From DATBSL01 sp963729875 (GTDB lineage Bacteria; Acidobacteriota; Vicinamibacteria; Fen-336), in assembly GCA_963729875.1 (NCBI GenBank), contig CAVSPR010000002.1:434001-498000 (forward strand): a stretch of 64,000 nucleotides of DNA, given 5' to 3'. Shown here in pieces: positions 34,805 to 44,174 of this stretch. Each line of letters starts with the position of its first letter. Position 1 is the stretch's first letter. The translations under genes were made by a program, and so were the position numbers. The notes under the pieces are model-generated. The model had not been told where the DNA came from. It did no database searches and saw only the letters and a program-made list of their open reading frames with translations.

Positions 34805-36528
34805 GCGTCCTCCGCCTGCGCCTCGAGCCGCGCGACGGCGAGGCCTTCCGCCACGAGGTGCGGACGGAGTCGGCGATTCTCGGCCGGTCCTCGAAGGCCG
34901 ACGTCGTCCTCGCTGATCGCTTCCTCTCGCGCCAGCACGCGCGGCTCTTCCTGAAAGACGGCGTCTGGTTCCTCGAGGACCTCGGCTCGCGGAACACCAC
35001 GTTCCTGAACGACCGCCCCGTGGCCGGACCCACCCCGGTGCGCCCCGGGGACGTCATCCGCCTCGCCGAGAGCCGCGTGGTCATCGAGGGCCCGGAGGGG
35101 GAGGCCTCCCGGCCGAGCGACGGGCTCGTCGGCGGCGCCGACGAGGGGCTGCCGGGCAGCACGATCCTCCGCCCCGCCGCCCAGCTGCTCTCCGAGGAGA
35201 GGGCCACGACGGGGCCGGGCGAGGCCGCGGGGCTCGCCGGACGGCTGCGGGTCCTCAACGAGGTCCACCGGGCCCTGGCCGCGCCGATCACCCTGGAGGC
35301 GCTCGTCGACCTCGTCCTCGACCGGGCGTTCGCCCACCTCCACCCGGAGGAGGGGGCGCTCTTCCTCCGCGGCCCCGACGGCTCGCTCCATCGCGCCGGG
35401 ATCCGGCAGGCGCCGGGCGTGAAGGGCGAGCCGCTCTTCTCTCGCCGGCTCGTCCAGGAGGTGGTCGAAAAGGGCGTCGCCGCGCTCGTCACGGACGCCA
35501 CCCTCGACGAGCGGTTTGCCGCCGCGGAGAGCATCGTCATCTCGGGCGTGCGAAGCCTCGTGGCCGCCCCCCTGCTCGACAGCGAGGGCTGCCTCGGCAT
35601 GATCGTCCTCAGCGCCAAGCGGCGCCCTCACCCTTTCGTCGAGGCCGACATGGAGCTGCTCGCGGCGCTCGCCTCGGCGGCCGCGCTGCGCATCCGCAAC
35701 CTCGCCCTGGCCGAGGAGACCGCGCGCCGGCGGCTGCTGGACAAGGAGCTCGACCTCGCCGCCGACATCCAGACGGCGATGCTGCCCCGCACCTTCCCGA
35801 CGCGGGCGGAGATCGACGTCGCGGCCGCCCTGCGCCCCGCCCGCACCGTGGGCGGTGACCTCTACGACGTCGTGGTGGAGGGCGACCGGCTCTGGATGCT
35901 CGTGGGCGACGTCTCGGGAAAGGGCGTCGGAGCCGCCCTCCTGATGGCGGTCACGAAGACGCTCTTCCGGGCGATCGCGCCCGGGTCTCCCTCGGTGGCC
36001 TCGGCGATGGGCCGGGTGAACGACGAGCTCGCCCGCGACAACGAGCGGGCGATGTTCGTGACCGTGTTCGCCGCGCGCCTCGACCTCGCGACCGGGGAGC
36101 TGCGCTACGTGAACGGCGGCCACAACCCGACCTACCGCCTCGAGGCCGACGGTCCCCTGGCGCCCCTCGGCGGGCCGGTGGACCCGGCGCTCGGTGCCGT
36201 CGAGGGCCACGAGTACCGGGAGAGCACTCTCACCCTGCGCCCGGGCGACACGCTGGTGCTCTACACCGACGGGGTCGTCGAGGCCCGTGCCGCCGACGGC
36301 GAGGAGTTCCACTCGCTGCGGTTCGAGTCGTACCTCGGCGGCTGCCGGGGTGCGAAGGCGGGGGACGTCGTCCAGGGACTGCTCTGCCGCCTCGAGGAGT
36401 TCTCCGGCGACGCCCCGCAGTACGACGACGTCACGGTGCTCGCGCTGCGGTGGCTGGGGCGCGAGGGGCGGGCGCCGGATTCCGCCTGGGAGAGCGAGAC
36501 CCTGCCTCTCGGGAGTGGGCGCGCGTGA
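34801..36528 (+). CDS. FHA-GAF-PP2C phosphatase (RsbU/SpoIIE-like)
   Basis: 575 residues. FHA domain at about 18-90 (AILGRSSKADVVL, SRQHARLFL, GSRNTTFLN), which reads phosphothreonine; GAF-like sensor at about 135-310; then a short helix (LDLAADIQTAMLPR) and a PPM/SpoIIE phosphatase at about 335-560 with metal Asp in GGDLYDV and VGDVSGKGVGAALLM, and DDVTVLALR at the end. It should dephosphorylate the STAS protein. The FHA input could couple partner switching to one of the four Ser/Thr kinases in the window. GTG start overlaps rsbV; the stop overlaps the biotin carboxylase start. Confidence 0.92.
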   Translation: MSVLRLRLEPRDGEAFRHEVRTESAILGRSSKADVVLADRFLSRQHARLFLKDGVWFLEDLGSRNTTFLNDRPVAGPTPVRPGDVIRLAESRVVIEGPEGEASRPSDGLVGGADEGLPGSTILRPAAQLLSEERATTGPGEAAGLAGRLRVLNEVHRALAAPITLEALVDLVLDRAFAHLHPEEGALFLRGPDGSLHRAGIRQAPGVKGEPLFSRRLVQEVVEKGVAALVTDATLDERFAAAESIVISGVRSLVAAPLLDSEGCLGMIVLSAKRRPHPFVEADMELLAALASAAALRIRNLALAEETARRRLLDKELDLAADIQTAMLPRTFPTRAEIDVAAALRPARTVGGDLYDVVVEGDRLWMLVGDVSGKGVGAALLMAVTKTLFRAIAPGSPSVASAMGRVNDELARDNERAMFVTVFAARLDLATGELRYVNGGHNPTYRLEADGPLAPLGGPVDPALGAVEGHEYRESTLTLRPGDTLVLYTDGVVEARAADGEEFHSLRFESYLGGCRGAKAGDVVQGLLCRLEEFSGDAPQYDDVTVLALRWLGREGRAPDSAWESETLPLGSGRA

Positions 36529-38020
36529 CGCTCTTCCGGAAGGTGCTCGTCGCCAACCGCGGCGAGATCGCGGTGCGGGTCCTGCGCACCTGTCGTGTGG
36601 TCGGGATCCCCACGGTCGCCGTCTTCTCCGATGCGGACCGCACCGCCCGCCACGTCCGCGAGGCCGACGAGGCGGTGGCGATCGGTCCCGCGGAGGCGCT
36701 CCGATCCTATCTCTCGATCGACGCGATCCTGGCCGCCGCCCGCGCGACCGGCGCCGGCGCCGTCCACCCCGGCTACGGCTTCCTGAGCCAGAACGGCGAC
36801 TTCGCCGACGCCGTGAGGGACGCCGGCCTCGCGTTCGTGGGACCGCCGGGCGACGTGCACCGGCGGATGGGCGACAAGAGGGCGGCGCGGAGGCTCATGG
36901 TCTCGGCCGGCGTCCCCGTCCTCCCCGGGTACGACGGCGACGACCAGACCGACGCCCGGCTCCTCGGCGAGGCCGCCCGCATCGGCTGGCCGGTCATGCT
37001 CAAGCCCTCCCGCGGCGGGGGGGGCAAGGGCATGCGGGTGGTGCGGGGCGAGGGGGATTTTCTCTCCGCCCTCGCCGCCTCGCGCCGCGAGGCGCGCTCG
37101 GCCTTCGGCGACGACGCGATGGTGCTCGAGCGGTTCGTCGAGCGGCCCCGGCACGTCGAGGTGCAGGTGGTGGCCGACGCCGAGGGCCGCGTCGTCCACC
37201 TCGGCGAGCGCGAGTGCTCCGTGCAGAGGCGGCACCAGAAGGTCGTCGAGGAGACGCCGAGCCCGCCCTCGACCCCGCCCGGCGGGAGGCGCTCTGCGCG
37301 GCCGGGGTCGCGGCGGCGCGCGCGGCCGGCTACGTGAACGCCGGCACCGTCGAGTTCCTCCTCTCGCCCGACGGCTCCTTCTGCTTCCTGGAGATGAACA
37401 CGCGGCTGCAGGTCGAGCACCCCGTGACGGAGGCGGTGACCGGGCTCGACCTCGTGCGCCTGCAGCTCGAGGTGGCGGCGGGCCGCCCCCTGGCCGTGGC
37501 GCAGGAGGACGTAGTCCGGCGCGGCCACGCGCTCGAGTGCCGGCTCTACGCGGAGGACCCGCAGAGAGACGACCTGCCCTCTCCCGGCCGTGTCCTCCAC
37601 CTCTCGGAGCCCGAGGGCCCCGGAGTCCGCGTGGACTCGGGGCTCGACGTAGGGTCGGAGGTGACCGTCCACTACGACCCGCTGCTCTCCAAGATCGTCA
37701 CCTGGGGCCGCGACCGCATCGAGGCGACCGAGCGCATGCGCGACGCCCTCCGGCGCACGGTGGTGCTGGGGGTCGTCACGAACCTCCCCCGGCTGAGGGC
37801 CATCGTGGAGCACCCGGCGTTCGAGGCCGGGGAGCTCCACACCGGGTTCATCGAGGAGCACCTGCCGGAGCTGACCCCGAGCCCCTGCCCGCCGCCGGAG
37901 GCGCTGGCCGCGGTGGCCGCCGCCCTGGGCCTCGCGCGGGACGGCCGGACGAGCGCGCGCCGGGCGGCGCCGGACCCGTGGGAGAGCCTCGGCCCCTGGC
38001 GCCTCGGGGAGGAGCGCTGA
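36525..38020 (+). CDS. Biotin carboxylase subunit of an acyl-CoA carboxylase (frameshifted near 37265)
   Basis: About 498 residues. Carboxylates biotin with ATP and bicarbonate. VANRGEIAVRVLRTC and HPGYGFLSQN mark the N-terminal domain, KPSRGGGGKGMRVV the ATP-grasp loop, SVQRRHQKVVEE and EMNTRLQVEHPVTE the active site. One missing C near 37262-37268 breaks the frame between SPSP and ALDPARRE. GTG start overlaps the phosphatase stop. The biotin carrier is a separate downstream gene rather than fused, unlike usual MccA/LiuD, so the split alpha subunit is notable. Confidence 0.9.
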
Positions 38021-38493
38021 TGCGCCTGCGGTGCGGCGAGCAGGCCTTCGACGTGCAGGTCAGAGAGGCGAAGGGCACCCTCGTGGGCCGCGTGGACGGC
38101 CGCGAGGTCCGCTTCACGCTCGAGCCCGCGGGCCCGGGCGTGTTCGTGGTGCGGTCGGGCGATCGGGTGGAGACGCTCCACCTCGTCCGCGACGGCGCGA
38201 CCGTCCACCTCTCCTGGGAGGGCATCGCCCACGCCCTCGCCCTCGAGCGCGAGGGCGCGCGCGCGACGCACCGGCACGACCCGGGGGCCCTCGAGGCCCC
38301 GATGCCGGGGCGGGTGGCGGCGGTGAAGGCCGCCCCCGGCCAGCGGGTGGCGCGGGGCGACGAGCTCCTCGTCGTCGAGGCCATGAAGATGGAGAACGCG
38401 CTGCGCGCGCCGCGGGACGGCGTGGTGCGGGCCGTCCACGTGTCGGTGGGGGACATGGTGGGGCCGGGGCGGCCGCTGGTGGAGCTCGAGTGA
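38020..38493 (+). CDS. Biotin carboxyl carrier protein of the acyl-CoA carboxylase
   Basis: 157 residues. The C-terminal 70 residues are a biotinyl domain with the biotinylation site VVEAMKMENALRAP; PMPGRVAAVKAAPGQRVARGDELL precedes it. The N-terminal half resembles the BT domain that links carboxylase and carrier in fused alpha subunits. Start ATG 38020 overlaps the biotin carboxylase stop (TGATG), so together they equal one normal alpha chain cut in two. Confidence 0.9.
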   Translation: MRLRCGEQAFDVQVREAKGTLVGRVDGREVRFTLEPAGPGVFVVRSGDRVETLHLVRDGATVHLSWEGIAHALALEREGARATHRHDPGALEAPMPGRVAAVKAAPGQRVARGDELLVVEAMKMENALRAPRDGVVRAVHVSVGDMVGPGRPLVELE

Positions 38494-39407
38494 GCCTCCC
38501 GCGACGGGTCACGGTCGTCGAGGTGGGCCCGCGGGACGGCCTGCAGAACGAGGCCGTGCCCCTCTCGGTCGAGGACCGCGTGGCCTTCTGCGACCGCCTC
38601 GTCGCCGCCGGGCTGCCCGTCGTCGAGGTGGGGGCCTTCGTCTCGCCGAAGTGGGTCCCGCAGATGGCGGGATCCTCCGAGGTCCTCAGGCGCGTGCGCA
38701 AGCCGGAGGGGGTGCGTCTCCCCGTCCTCGTCCCCAACCGGACCGGCTACGAGCTGGCGCTCGCCGCGGGGGCCCGGGAGGTCGCGGTGTTCACGGCGGC
38801 CAGCGAGACGTTCAGCCGCCGCAACACCAATGCCTCGATCGACGAGTCCTTCGCCCGCTTCTCCGAGTTCCTTCCCCACGCGCGCCGGGAGGGGCTCCGC
38901 GTCCGGGGCTACGTGTCCACCTGCTTCGGCTGCCCCTACGAGGGGACGGTTCCCCCAGAGCGGGTCCTGGACGTGGCCCTCCGGCTGTTGGACGCCGGCT
39001 GCGACGAAGTCTCGATCGGGGATACCATCGGGGTCGCGGTGCCGACGCAGGTGGCGGACGTGCTGGGCCGGCTGTCTCGGGCGATCCCGGCGGATCGCCT
39101 GGCCGTGCACCTCCACGACACGCGGGGCACCGCCCTCGCGAACGTCCTGGCGGCGCTGCAGGAGGGCGTGGGGGTCGTGGACAGCTCCGCCGGCGGGCTC
39201 GGGGGCTGCCCGTACGCGCCCGGCGCGTCCGGGAATCTCGCCACGGAGGACCTGCTGTACATGCTGCACGGGATGGGGATCGAGACCGGAGTCGACCTGG
39301 CCGCGGTGGCCGGGGCCTCGCTCGCCCTCGGCGAGCGGCTCGGGCGGCCGCTCCCCTCCCGCTACCTGCAGGCGGGTCCCCCGCTCGCGCGGGGAGGGGA
39401 GCCTTGA
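38490..39407 (+). CDS. Hydroxymethylglutaryl-CoA lyase
   Basis: 305 residues. Splits HMG-CoA into acetoacetate and acetyl-CoA, the last step of leucine degradation. VEVGPRDGLQNE starts the DRE-TIM barrel, metal ligands lie in VHLHDTRGTALAN, and the active-site loop is GGLGGCPYAPGASGN with its Cys. GTG start overlaps the carrier stop. With 18674 and 24814 it completes a methylcrotonyl-CoA route across three loci; isovaleryl-CoA dehydrogenase is not in the window. Confidence 0.94.
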   Translation: MSLPRRVTVVEVGPRDGLQNEAVPLSVEDRVAFCDRLVAAGLPVVEVGAFVSPKWVPQMAGSSEVLRRVRKPEGVRLPVLVPNRTGYELALAAGAREVAVFTAASETFSRRNTNASIDESFARFSEFLPHARREGLRVRGYVSTCFGCPYEGTVPPERVLDVALRLLDAGCDEVSIGDTIGVAVPTQVADVLGRLSRAIPADRLAVHLHDTRGTALANVLAALQEGVGVVDSSAGGLGGCPYAPGASGNLATEDLLYMLHGMGIETGVDLAAVAGASLALGERLGRPLPSRYLQAGPPLARGGEP

Positions 39408-40717
39408 GCGAGACCGCGACGATCCTCGTCGTGGACGATCTCCCGGCGAACCGCGAGCTCATGGTGCGGCGTCTCGACCGCTCGGGATTCCGCGTCCTCT
39501 CCGCGGCGAGCGGGGCGGAGGCGCTCGAGATCGTCCGGCGCGGTCCCGTGGACCTCGTCCTGCTCGACATCATGATGCCCGGAATGACCGGGCTCGACGT
39601 CCTGCGCACCCTGCGCGTGAGCCCCCGCACGGCGACGCTTCCCGTGGTGATGGTGACCGCGAAGACCGACAGCGAGGACGTCGTGGAGGCGCTCTCGCTG
39701 GGCGCCAACGACTACGTCACGAAGCCGGTGGACTATCCCGTGGCTCTCGCCCGGATCCGCGCCCACCTGAGGGCGCGGCAGGCGGCGCAGGCCGAGGCGG
39801 CGCCCCCCGTCGAGCCGCAGACCCCGGCGCAGGTCGTGCCCGGCACCGTCCTCGCCGGGCGGTACCGCCTCGACGCGCTGATCGGCGGCGGCAGCTTCGG
39901 CACCGTCTACCGCGCGCGCCACCTCGAGCTCGACCGCGAGGTGGCGGTCAAGGTGCTGGCCACCAGCGCCGGCACCGACCCGGAGGGGCTCGCACGCTTC
40001 CGCCGGGAGGGCGCCTCGGCGTGCCGCGTCCGGCACCCGAACGCGGTGGCCGTGCTCGACTTCGGGGTGAACCCGGGCGGCGTCGCCTACCTCGTGATGG
40101 AGCTCCTGCACGGGCACTCCCTCGAGAAGGAGCTCGAGGAGAAGGTCCGCCTCACCCCGCGCCGGTGCGCCGAGGTCGGGGTGCCGGTCTGCGCCGCCCT
40201 CGCCGCCGCGCACGCGGCCGGGGTCGTGCACCGGGACATCAAGCCGTCGAACGTCTTCCTCCACCAGACGCCCCAGGGCGAGGTGCCGAAGATCCTCGAC
40301 TTCGGGATCGCCAAGATGTCCGGGGAGGCGGCGATCGGCCAGAGCCTCACCGTGGACGGCTCCCTCCTCGGCACGCCCGCCTACATGGCGCCGGAGCGGT
40401 TCCGGCGGGGCGCCTACGGGGCGAAGTCGGACATCTACAGCGTCGGCGCGATGCTGTACGAGATGCTCTCCGGACGACTCCCGTTCATTCCCAGCTCGGC
40501 CGACCCGCTGGCCCTCGTGACGATGCAGGCCGAGGAGGACCCGCCCCCGCTCCGCATGCGGAGCCCCGGCGTCTCTCCCGCTCTGGAGGAGCTGGTGCTC
40601 TCGGCGCTCGCCCGCAACCCGGACCGGCGGCCGAGCGCGGAGCTCCTCGGCCGGCGACTGGCCCTCGTGGTGGCCGATCCGTTCACCCCCCTCGACGACG
40701 AGGCGGGGGGACGCTAG
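39404..40717 (+). CDS. Receiver domain fused to a Ser/Thr protein kinase
   Basis: 437 residues. Residues 5-122 are a two-component receiver: acidic pair VVDD (10-12), phosphoacceptor D55 in VLLDIMMPG, and KPVDYP with the conserved Lys. A 25-residue Pro/Ala linker follows, then a complete kinase at about 148-425 (GGGSFGTVYRA, VAVKVL, VHRDIKPSNVFL, DFGIAK, TPAYMAPER). Phosphorylation of the receiver could switch the kinase, joining His-Asp and Ser/Thr signalling. No histidine kinase is nearby. TTG 39404 overlaps the HMG-CoA lyase stop after a GGGGAGGGG site. Confidence 0.92.
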   Translation: MSETATILVVDDLPANRELMVRRLDRSGFRVLSAASGAEALEIVRRGPVDLVLLDIMMPGMTGLDVLRTLRVSPRTATLPVVMVTAKTDSEDVVEALSLGANDYVTKPVDYPVALARIRAHLRARQAAQAEAAPPVEPQTPAQVVPGTVLAGRYRLDALIGGGSFGTVYRARHLELDREVAVKVLATSAGTDPEGLARFRREGASACRVRHPNAVAVLDFGVNPGGVAYLVMELLHGHSLEKELEEKVRLTPRRCAEVGVPVCAALAAAHAAGVVHRDIKPSNVFLHQTPQGEVPKILDFGIAKMSGEAAIGQSLTVDGSLLGTPAYMAPERFRRGAYGAKSDIYSVGAMLYEMLSGRLPFIPSSADPLALVTMQAEEDPPPLRMRSPGVSPALEELVLSALARNPDRRPSAELLGRRLALVVADPFTPLDDEAGGR

Positions 40718-40730
40718 GGCCACAGGGCGC

Positions 40731-42303
40731 TCACTCGACCCCCACCGCGCTCCACGCCGACGCCACCTGCGCCGCCTCCGCCTCCCCGAACAGGTCGCGC
40801 GCGGCGCGGATCGTGGCCGCCCGCGCGTCCCGGAACGTGGCCGAGGGCGTGAGGTACGCGGTGAACCCGCGGTAGAAGACGCGCTCGGCCTTCTCCCGGC
40901 CGCCGGGAGAGAGGCCGTCGACGCGGCGCCCCGACGTGCGGTTCACCCCGCCCTCGGCCATCAGGAAGAAGGCCTGGTTCGCGATGCCGCTGTTGTGGTG
41001 GACGCCGCCGTTGTCGAGCGTCCCGCGGTAGCGCAGGGAATACGTGGTCGGGGTCGCACTGGCCGAGCGACGCGGAGCAGAAGAGGCCGGGGTTTTCCAT
41101 GGACCGCACCGCGGTCCGGGGCGGGTCGAAGCGGAAGGGGAGGTCCTCGCCCAGGAAGTAGTCGGCCTCCCGCCGGCCGCCGCCGGCCGGCTGCTGGAAG
41201 AACTCGGCGCCGGTGGCCATGACGTCGGAGAAGGCCTCGTCGAGCGCCCCCGACTCGCCCTCGTAGATCCCGTCCCAGGTGTACTGGGTCACCCCGTGGG
41301 TCAGCTCGTGCGCGGCCACGTCGAGGGCACCCGAGAACGCGGCGAACTCCGCGTCGCCGTCGCCGTAGTAAATCGCGCTCGAGAACGGGTCCCAGAAGGC
41401 GTTGGCGAAGCCGACCGAACGCGGCAGGAAGTGGGTCACGCTGCGCACCGCGAGGTCGTGCCCGTCGATCCCGCGCCGCCCATGGCGCTTGTAGTAATAG
41501 TCGTAGGTCCACCCCGCGTAGGCGTGGGCGTCCACGATCGCGCCGTCCGTCCAGTCGTTGTCGGCGTCGGTCGCCACGAGCCCGGGCGGAAGGTGGCCGG
41601 TGGTGAGGGCCTCGCCGGCCGCGGTGAGGTCGTAGCGCAGGTCCCAGGTGGCGAGGGCGGGCGGGCGCAGGCGGTCCTCGGCGCGGAAGCCGCCGGGCGA
41701 CGAGTCGACGGAGACCTTCTTGCGGTCGCCCCAGACCCCGGAGCCGAGCCCGACCGCGGCCTCCGTGCGCAGGTCGGAGTAGCGGTGCACGACCCCGCCG
41801 GCGCGCGCGTCGACGAACACGCGGTCGAGCGCCTGGTCGAGCCTGACCCACAGCGTCCAGGCGAGCACGGCGCCCCCCTCGCGCGGGAGGACGACGAGCT
41901 CCGGCTCCCCGAGCGCGACCGCGCCCCGGGGGAAGGCCCGCTCGGCTTCGCGGGCCGCCTGGTCGGCGCGCAGGCCCGGGGCGACCTCGAGCGTGAGCCC
42001 CTCCACGAGGGAGCCGAAGAGGCTGAGCGTCGTCCCGTCGGCGTCGAGCTGCTGGACGAGCTGCGCGCCGAAGACGCGGACCCCGCCTACGCGCTGGTCG
42101 AAGCGCAGGTGCCTTCGGCCGGGGAAGTCGGGGTCGGCCTGGGCGCGGGAGAGCGAGATCGCGCCGCCGCGCAGGAGCGCCTCGACCCGGGCACCGGCGG
42201 CGCGGGCCTCGGCGGGAGAGCCGGGTTCCTGCGGCCGCTCCGCGGCGAGCAGCAGGGGCAGCGACACGAGCAGGGCCGGCAGCGCGCGGCGGGGGTGCGT
42301 CAC
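40731..42303 (-). CDS. Exported thermolysin-like (M4) metalloprotease (frameshifted near 41040)
   Basis: About 523 residues. Signal peptide 1-21, then an FTP/PepSY-type propeptide to about residue 190, then the M4 catalytic domain. Zinc site: AAHELTHGVTQYT with the third ligand Glu in GALDEAFSDVMA; later ASLGQCDPDH and, after the frame break, YSLRYRGTLDNGGVHHNSGIANQAFF with the M4 active-site His block. One indel near 41040 separates the halves. GTG 42303 lies 8 bases after a TATAGT box, so the transcript is probably leaderless. Likely a secreted neutral protease for peptide scavenging. Confidence 0.9.
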
Positions 42304-42311
42304 GGCCCGGG

Positions 42312-42374
42312 ACTATAGGGGGCGTTCCCGCGAGGGGTCAAGCGTTGCGCCGGCGGGAGTAGCCTCCCTAGAAT
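42312..42374. promoter_or_regulatory. Back-to-back promoters between the M4 protease and pckG
   Basis: Minus strand: TTGACC (42341-42336) and TATAGT (42317-42312), spacer 18, for the protease. Plus strand: TTGCGC (42345-42350) and TAGAAT (42369-42374), spacer 18, for pckG. The two -35 boxes are 3 bases apart, so polymerases would compete. Confidence 0.65.
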
Positions 42375-42428
42375 GGGGGTCAAGCGCCGCATCCCACGGG
42401 ATAACGTGTCGAGTCGAGAGGATCAGCC

Positions 42429-44174
42429 ATGAAGCCAGTCGAGCGATGGGTCGAGACGATGGAGACCGCGCTCCGCCCGGACCGCGTCGTCTGGTGCGAC
42501 GGTTCGGAAGATGAGAACGCGCGGCTCGTCGGGCAGATGCTCGCCGACGGCACCCTGTACCACCTGCACCCGGAGAAGGCCCCGGGCTCGTACCTCCACC
42601 GCAGCCACCCCTCGGACGTGGCCCGCACCGAGCACCTGACCTTCATCGCCAGCCGCACGCGGGCGGACGCGGGCCCGACGAACAACTGGATGTCCCCCGA
42701 GGAGGCCCGGCAGCGGGTGTGGCCGCTGTTCGACGGCGCCATGAAGGGCCGGACGCTCTACGTCGTCCCCTACGTCATGGGCCCGCTCGGATCGCCGTTC
42801 GGCAGGGTCGGGGTCGAGATCACGGACAGCCCCTACGTCGTGGCGAACATGCGGATCATGACCCGCATGGGCCGTGCCGCCCTCGAGCAGCTCGGCTCCT
42901 CCGAGGAGTTCGTGCCCGGCCTGCACTCGCTCGGGGACCTCTCGCCGGAGCGCCGCTTCATCGTCCACTTCCCCGAGGACCGCGAGATCTGGAGCGTGGG
43001 CTCGGGCTACGGGGGCAACGCTCTCCTCGGCAAGAAGTGCTTCGCCCTCCGGATCGCCTCGACCATGGCCCGCGACCAGGGCTGGATGGCCGAGCACATG
43101 CTCATCCTGGAGCTCGAGCTGCCGGGAGGGGAGGTCCACTACGTCGGCGCTGCCTTCCCGTCGGCCTGCGGGAAGACGAACCTCGCCATGCTCGTCTCGC
43201 CCTTCGAGGACCGCGGCTACAAGGTGCGCACGGTGGGGGACGACATCGCCTGGCTGCGGCCCGGCCCCGACGGCCGGCTCTGGGCGGTGAACCCCGAGGC
43301 CGGCTTCTTCGGCGTCGTCCCCGGCACCGGGCCCGACACGAACCCGAACGCCCTCGCCACCATCGCCCGCGACACCATCTTCACGAACGTCGCCGTGTCC
43401 CCGGACGGCGTGCCATGGTGGGAGGGAAAGGACAAGAACCCGCCCGCCGGCCTGATCGACTGGCAGGGCAAGCCCTGGGACGGGAACGGCAAGGCGGCCC
43501 ACCCGAACTCGCGCTTCACCGTGGCCGCCCGCCAGTGCCCGTCCATGTCCCCGCGCTGGGAGGACCCGCAGGGCGTGCCCCTCTCGGCGATCGTCTTCGG
43601 GGGGCGCCGGGCGCGGGTGGCGCCGCTCGTCTTCCAGAGCCGCGACTGGGACCACGGCGTCTTCGTGGGGGCCACCATGGGCTCGGAGACGACCGCCGCC
43701 GCCACCGGGGCGGTGGGCGTCGTGCGCCGCGACCCCATGGCCATGCTTCCCTTCTGCGGCTACAACATGGGCGACTACTTCTCCCACTGGCTCCGCATGG
43801 GGCGCGCCGTCGCCCGCCCGCCCGCGGTCTTCCACGTCAACTGGTTCCGCCAGGACGAAGACGGCCGCTTCGTCTGGCCCGGGTTCGGCGAGAACCTCCG
43901 CGTGCTGCTCTGGATGATCGACCGCGTGAAGGGGAAGGGCCCGGCCGTGGAGACGCCGATCGGCCTCGTGCCGAGCGAGGCGGCGCTCGACTGGGACGGC
44001 CTGTCGCTCTCTGCAGAGCAGAAGCAGGAGCTGCTCGCGGTCGACCGCGGCGAGTGGGCGGCGGAGGTGCCGGAGATCCGCGCCTTCTTCGCGCGCTTCG
44101 GCGAGAGACTGCCCGGCGAGCTCGACCGCTCCCTGTCCGCCCTCGAGCAGGACCTGGCCCGGGTCGCCGTCTAG
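42429..44174 (+). CDS. pckG: Phosphoenolpyruvate carboxykinase (GTP)
   Basis: 581 residues. Converts oxaloacetate and GTP to phosphoenolpyruvate, the first committed step of gluconeogenesis. Kinase loop FPSACGKTNLAML, NNWMSPEEA, VGDDIAWLRPG, and FCGYNMGDYFSHWL identify the GTP-dependent class. Length is slightly short for the family (about 600). ATG 42429 has a GAGAGGA site and a 48-base leader from the TAGAAT promoter. The stop overlaps that of the Lrp gene on the other strand (shared CTAG). Placement beside leucine, amino-acid and protease genes suggests growth on amino acids. Confidence 0.96.
   Translation: MKPVERWVETMETALRPDRVVWCDGSEDENARLVGQMLADGTLYHLHPEKAPGSYLHRSHPSDVARTEHLTFIASRTRADAGPTNNWMSPEEARQRVWPLFDGAMKGRTLYVVPYVMGPLGSPFGRVGVEITDSPYVVANMRIMTRMGRAALEQLGSSEEFVPGLHSLGDLSPERRFIVHFPEDREIWSVGSGYGGNALLGKKCFALRIASTMARDQGWMAEHMLILELELPGGEVHYVGAAFPSACGKTNLAMLVSPFEDRGYKVRTVGDDIAWLRPGPDGRLWAVNPEAGFFGVVPGTGPDTNPNALATIARDTIFTNVAVSPDGVPWWEGKDKNPPAGLIDWQGKPWDGNGKAAHPNSRFTVAARQCPSMSPRWEDPQGVPLSAIVFGGRRARVAPLVFQSRDWDHGVFVGATMGSETTAAATGAVGVVRRDPMAMLPFCGYNMGDYFSHWLRMGRAVARPPAVFHVNWFRQDEDGRFVWPGFGENLRVLLWMIDRVKGKGPAVETPIGLVPSEAALDWDGLSLSAEQKQELLAVDRGEWAAEVPEIRAFFARFGERLPGELDRSLSALEQDLARVAV

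Noticed and set aside
33343..36312. A 989-residue open frame on the minus strand.
   Set aside because: Only the first 180 codons from 33882 down encode the ECF sigma factor; the rest is the antisense of the RsbW/RsbV/phosphatase genes, whose domains are clear on the plus strand.
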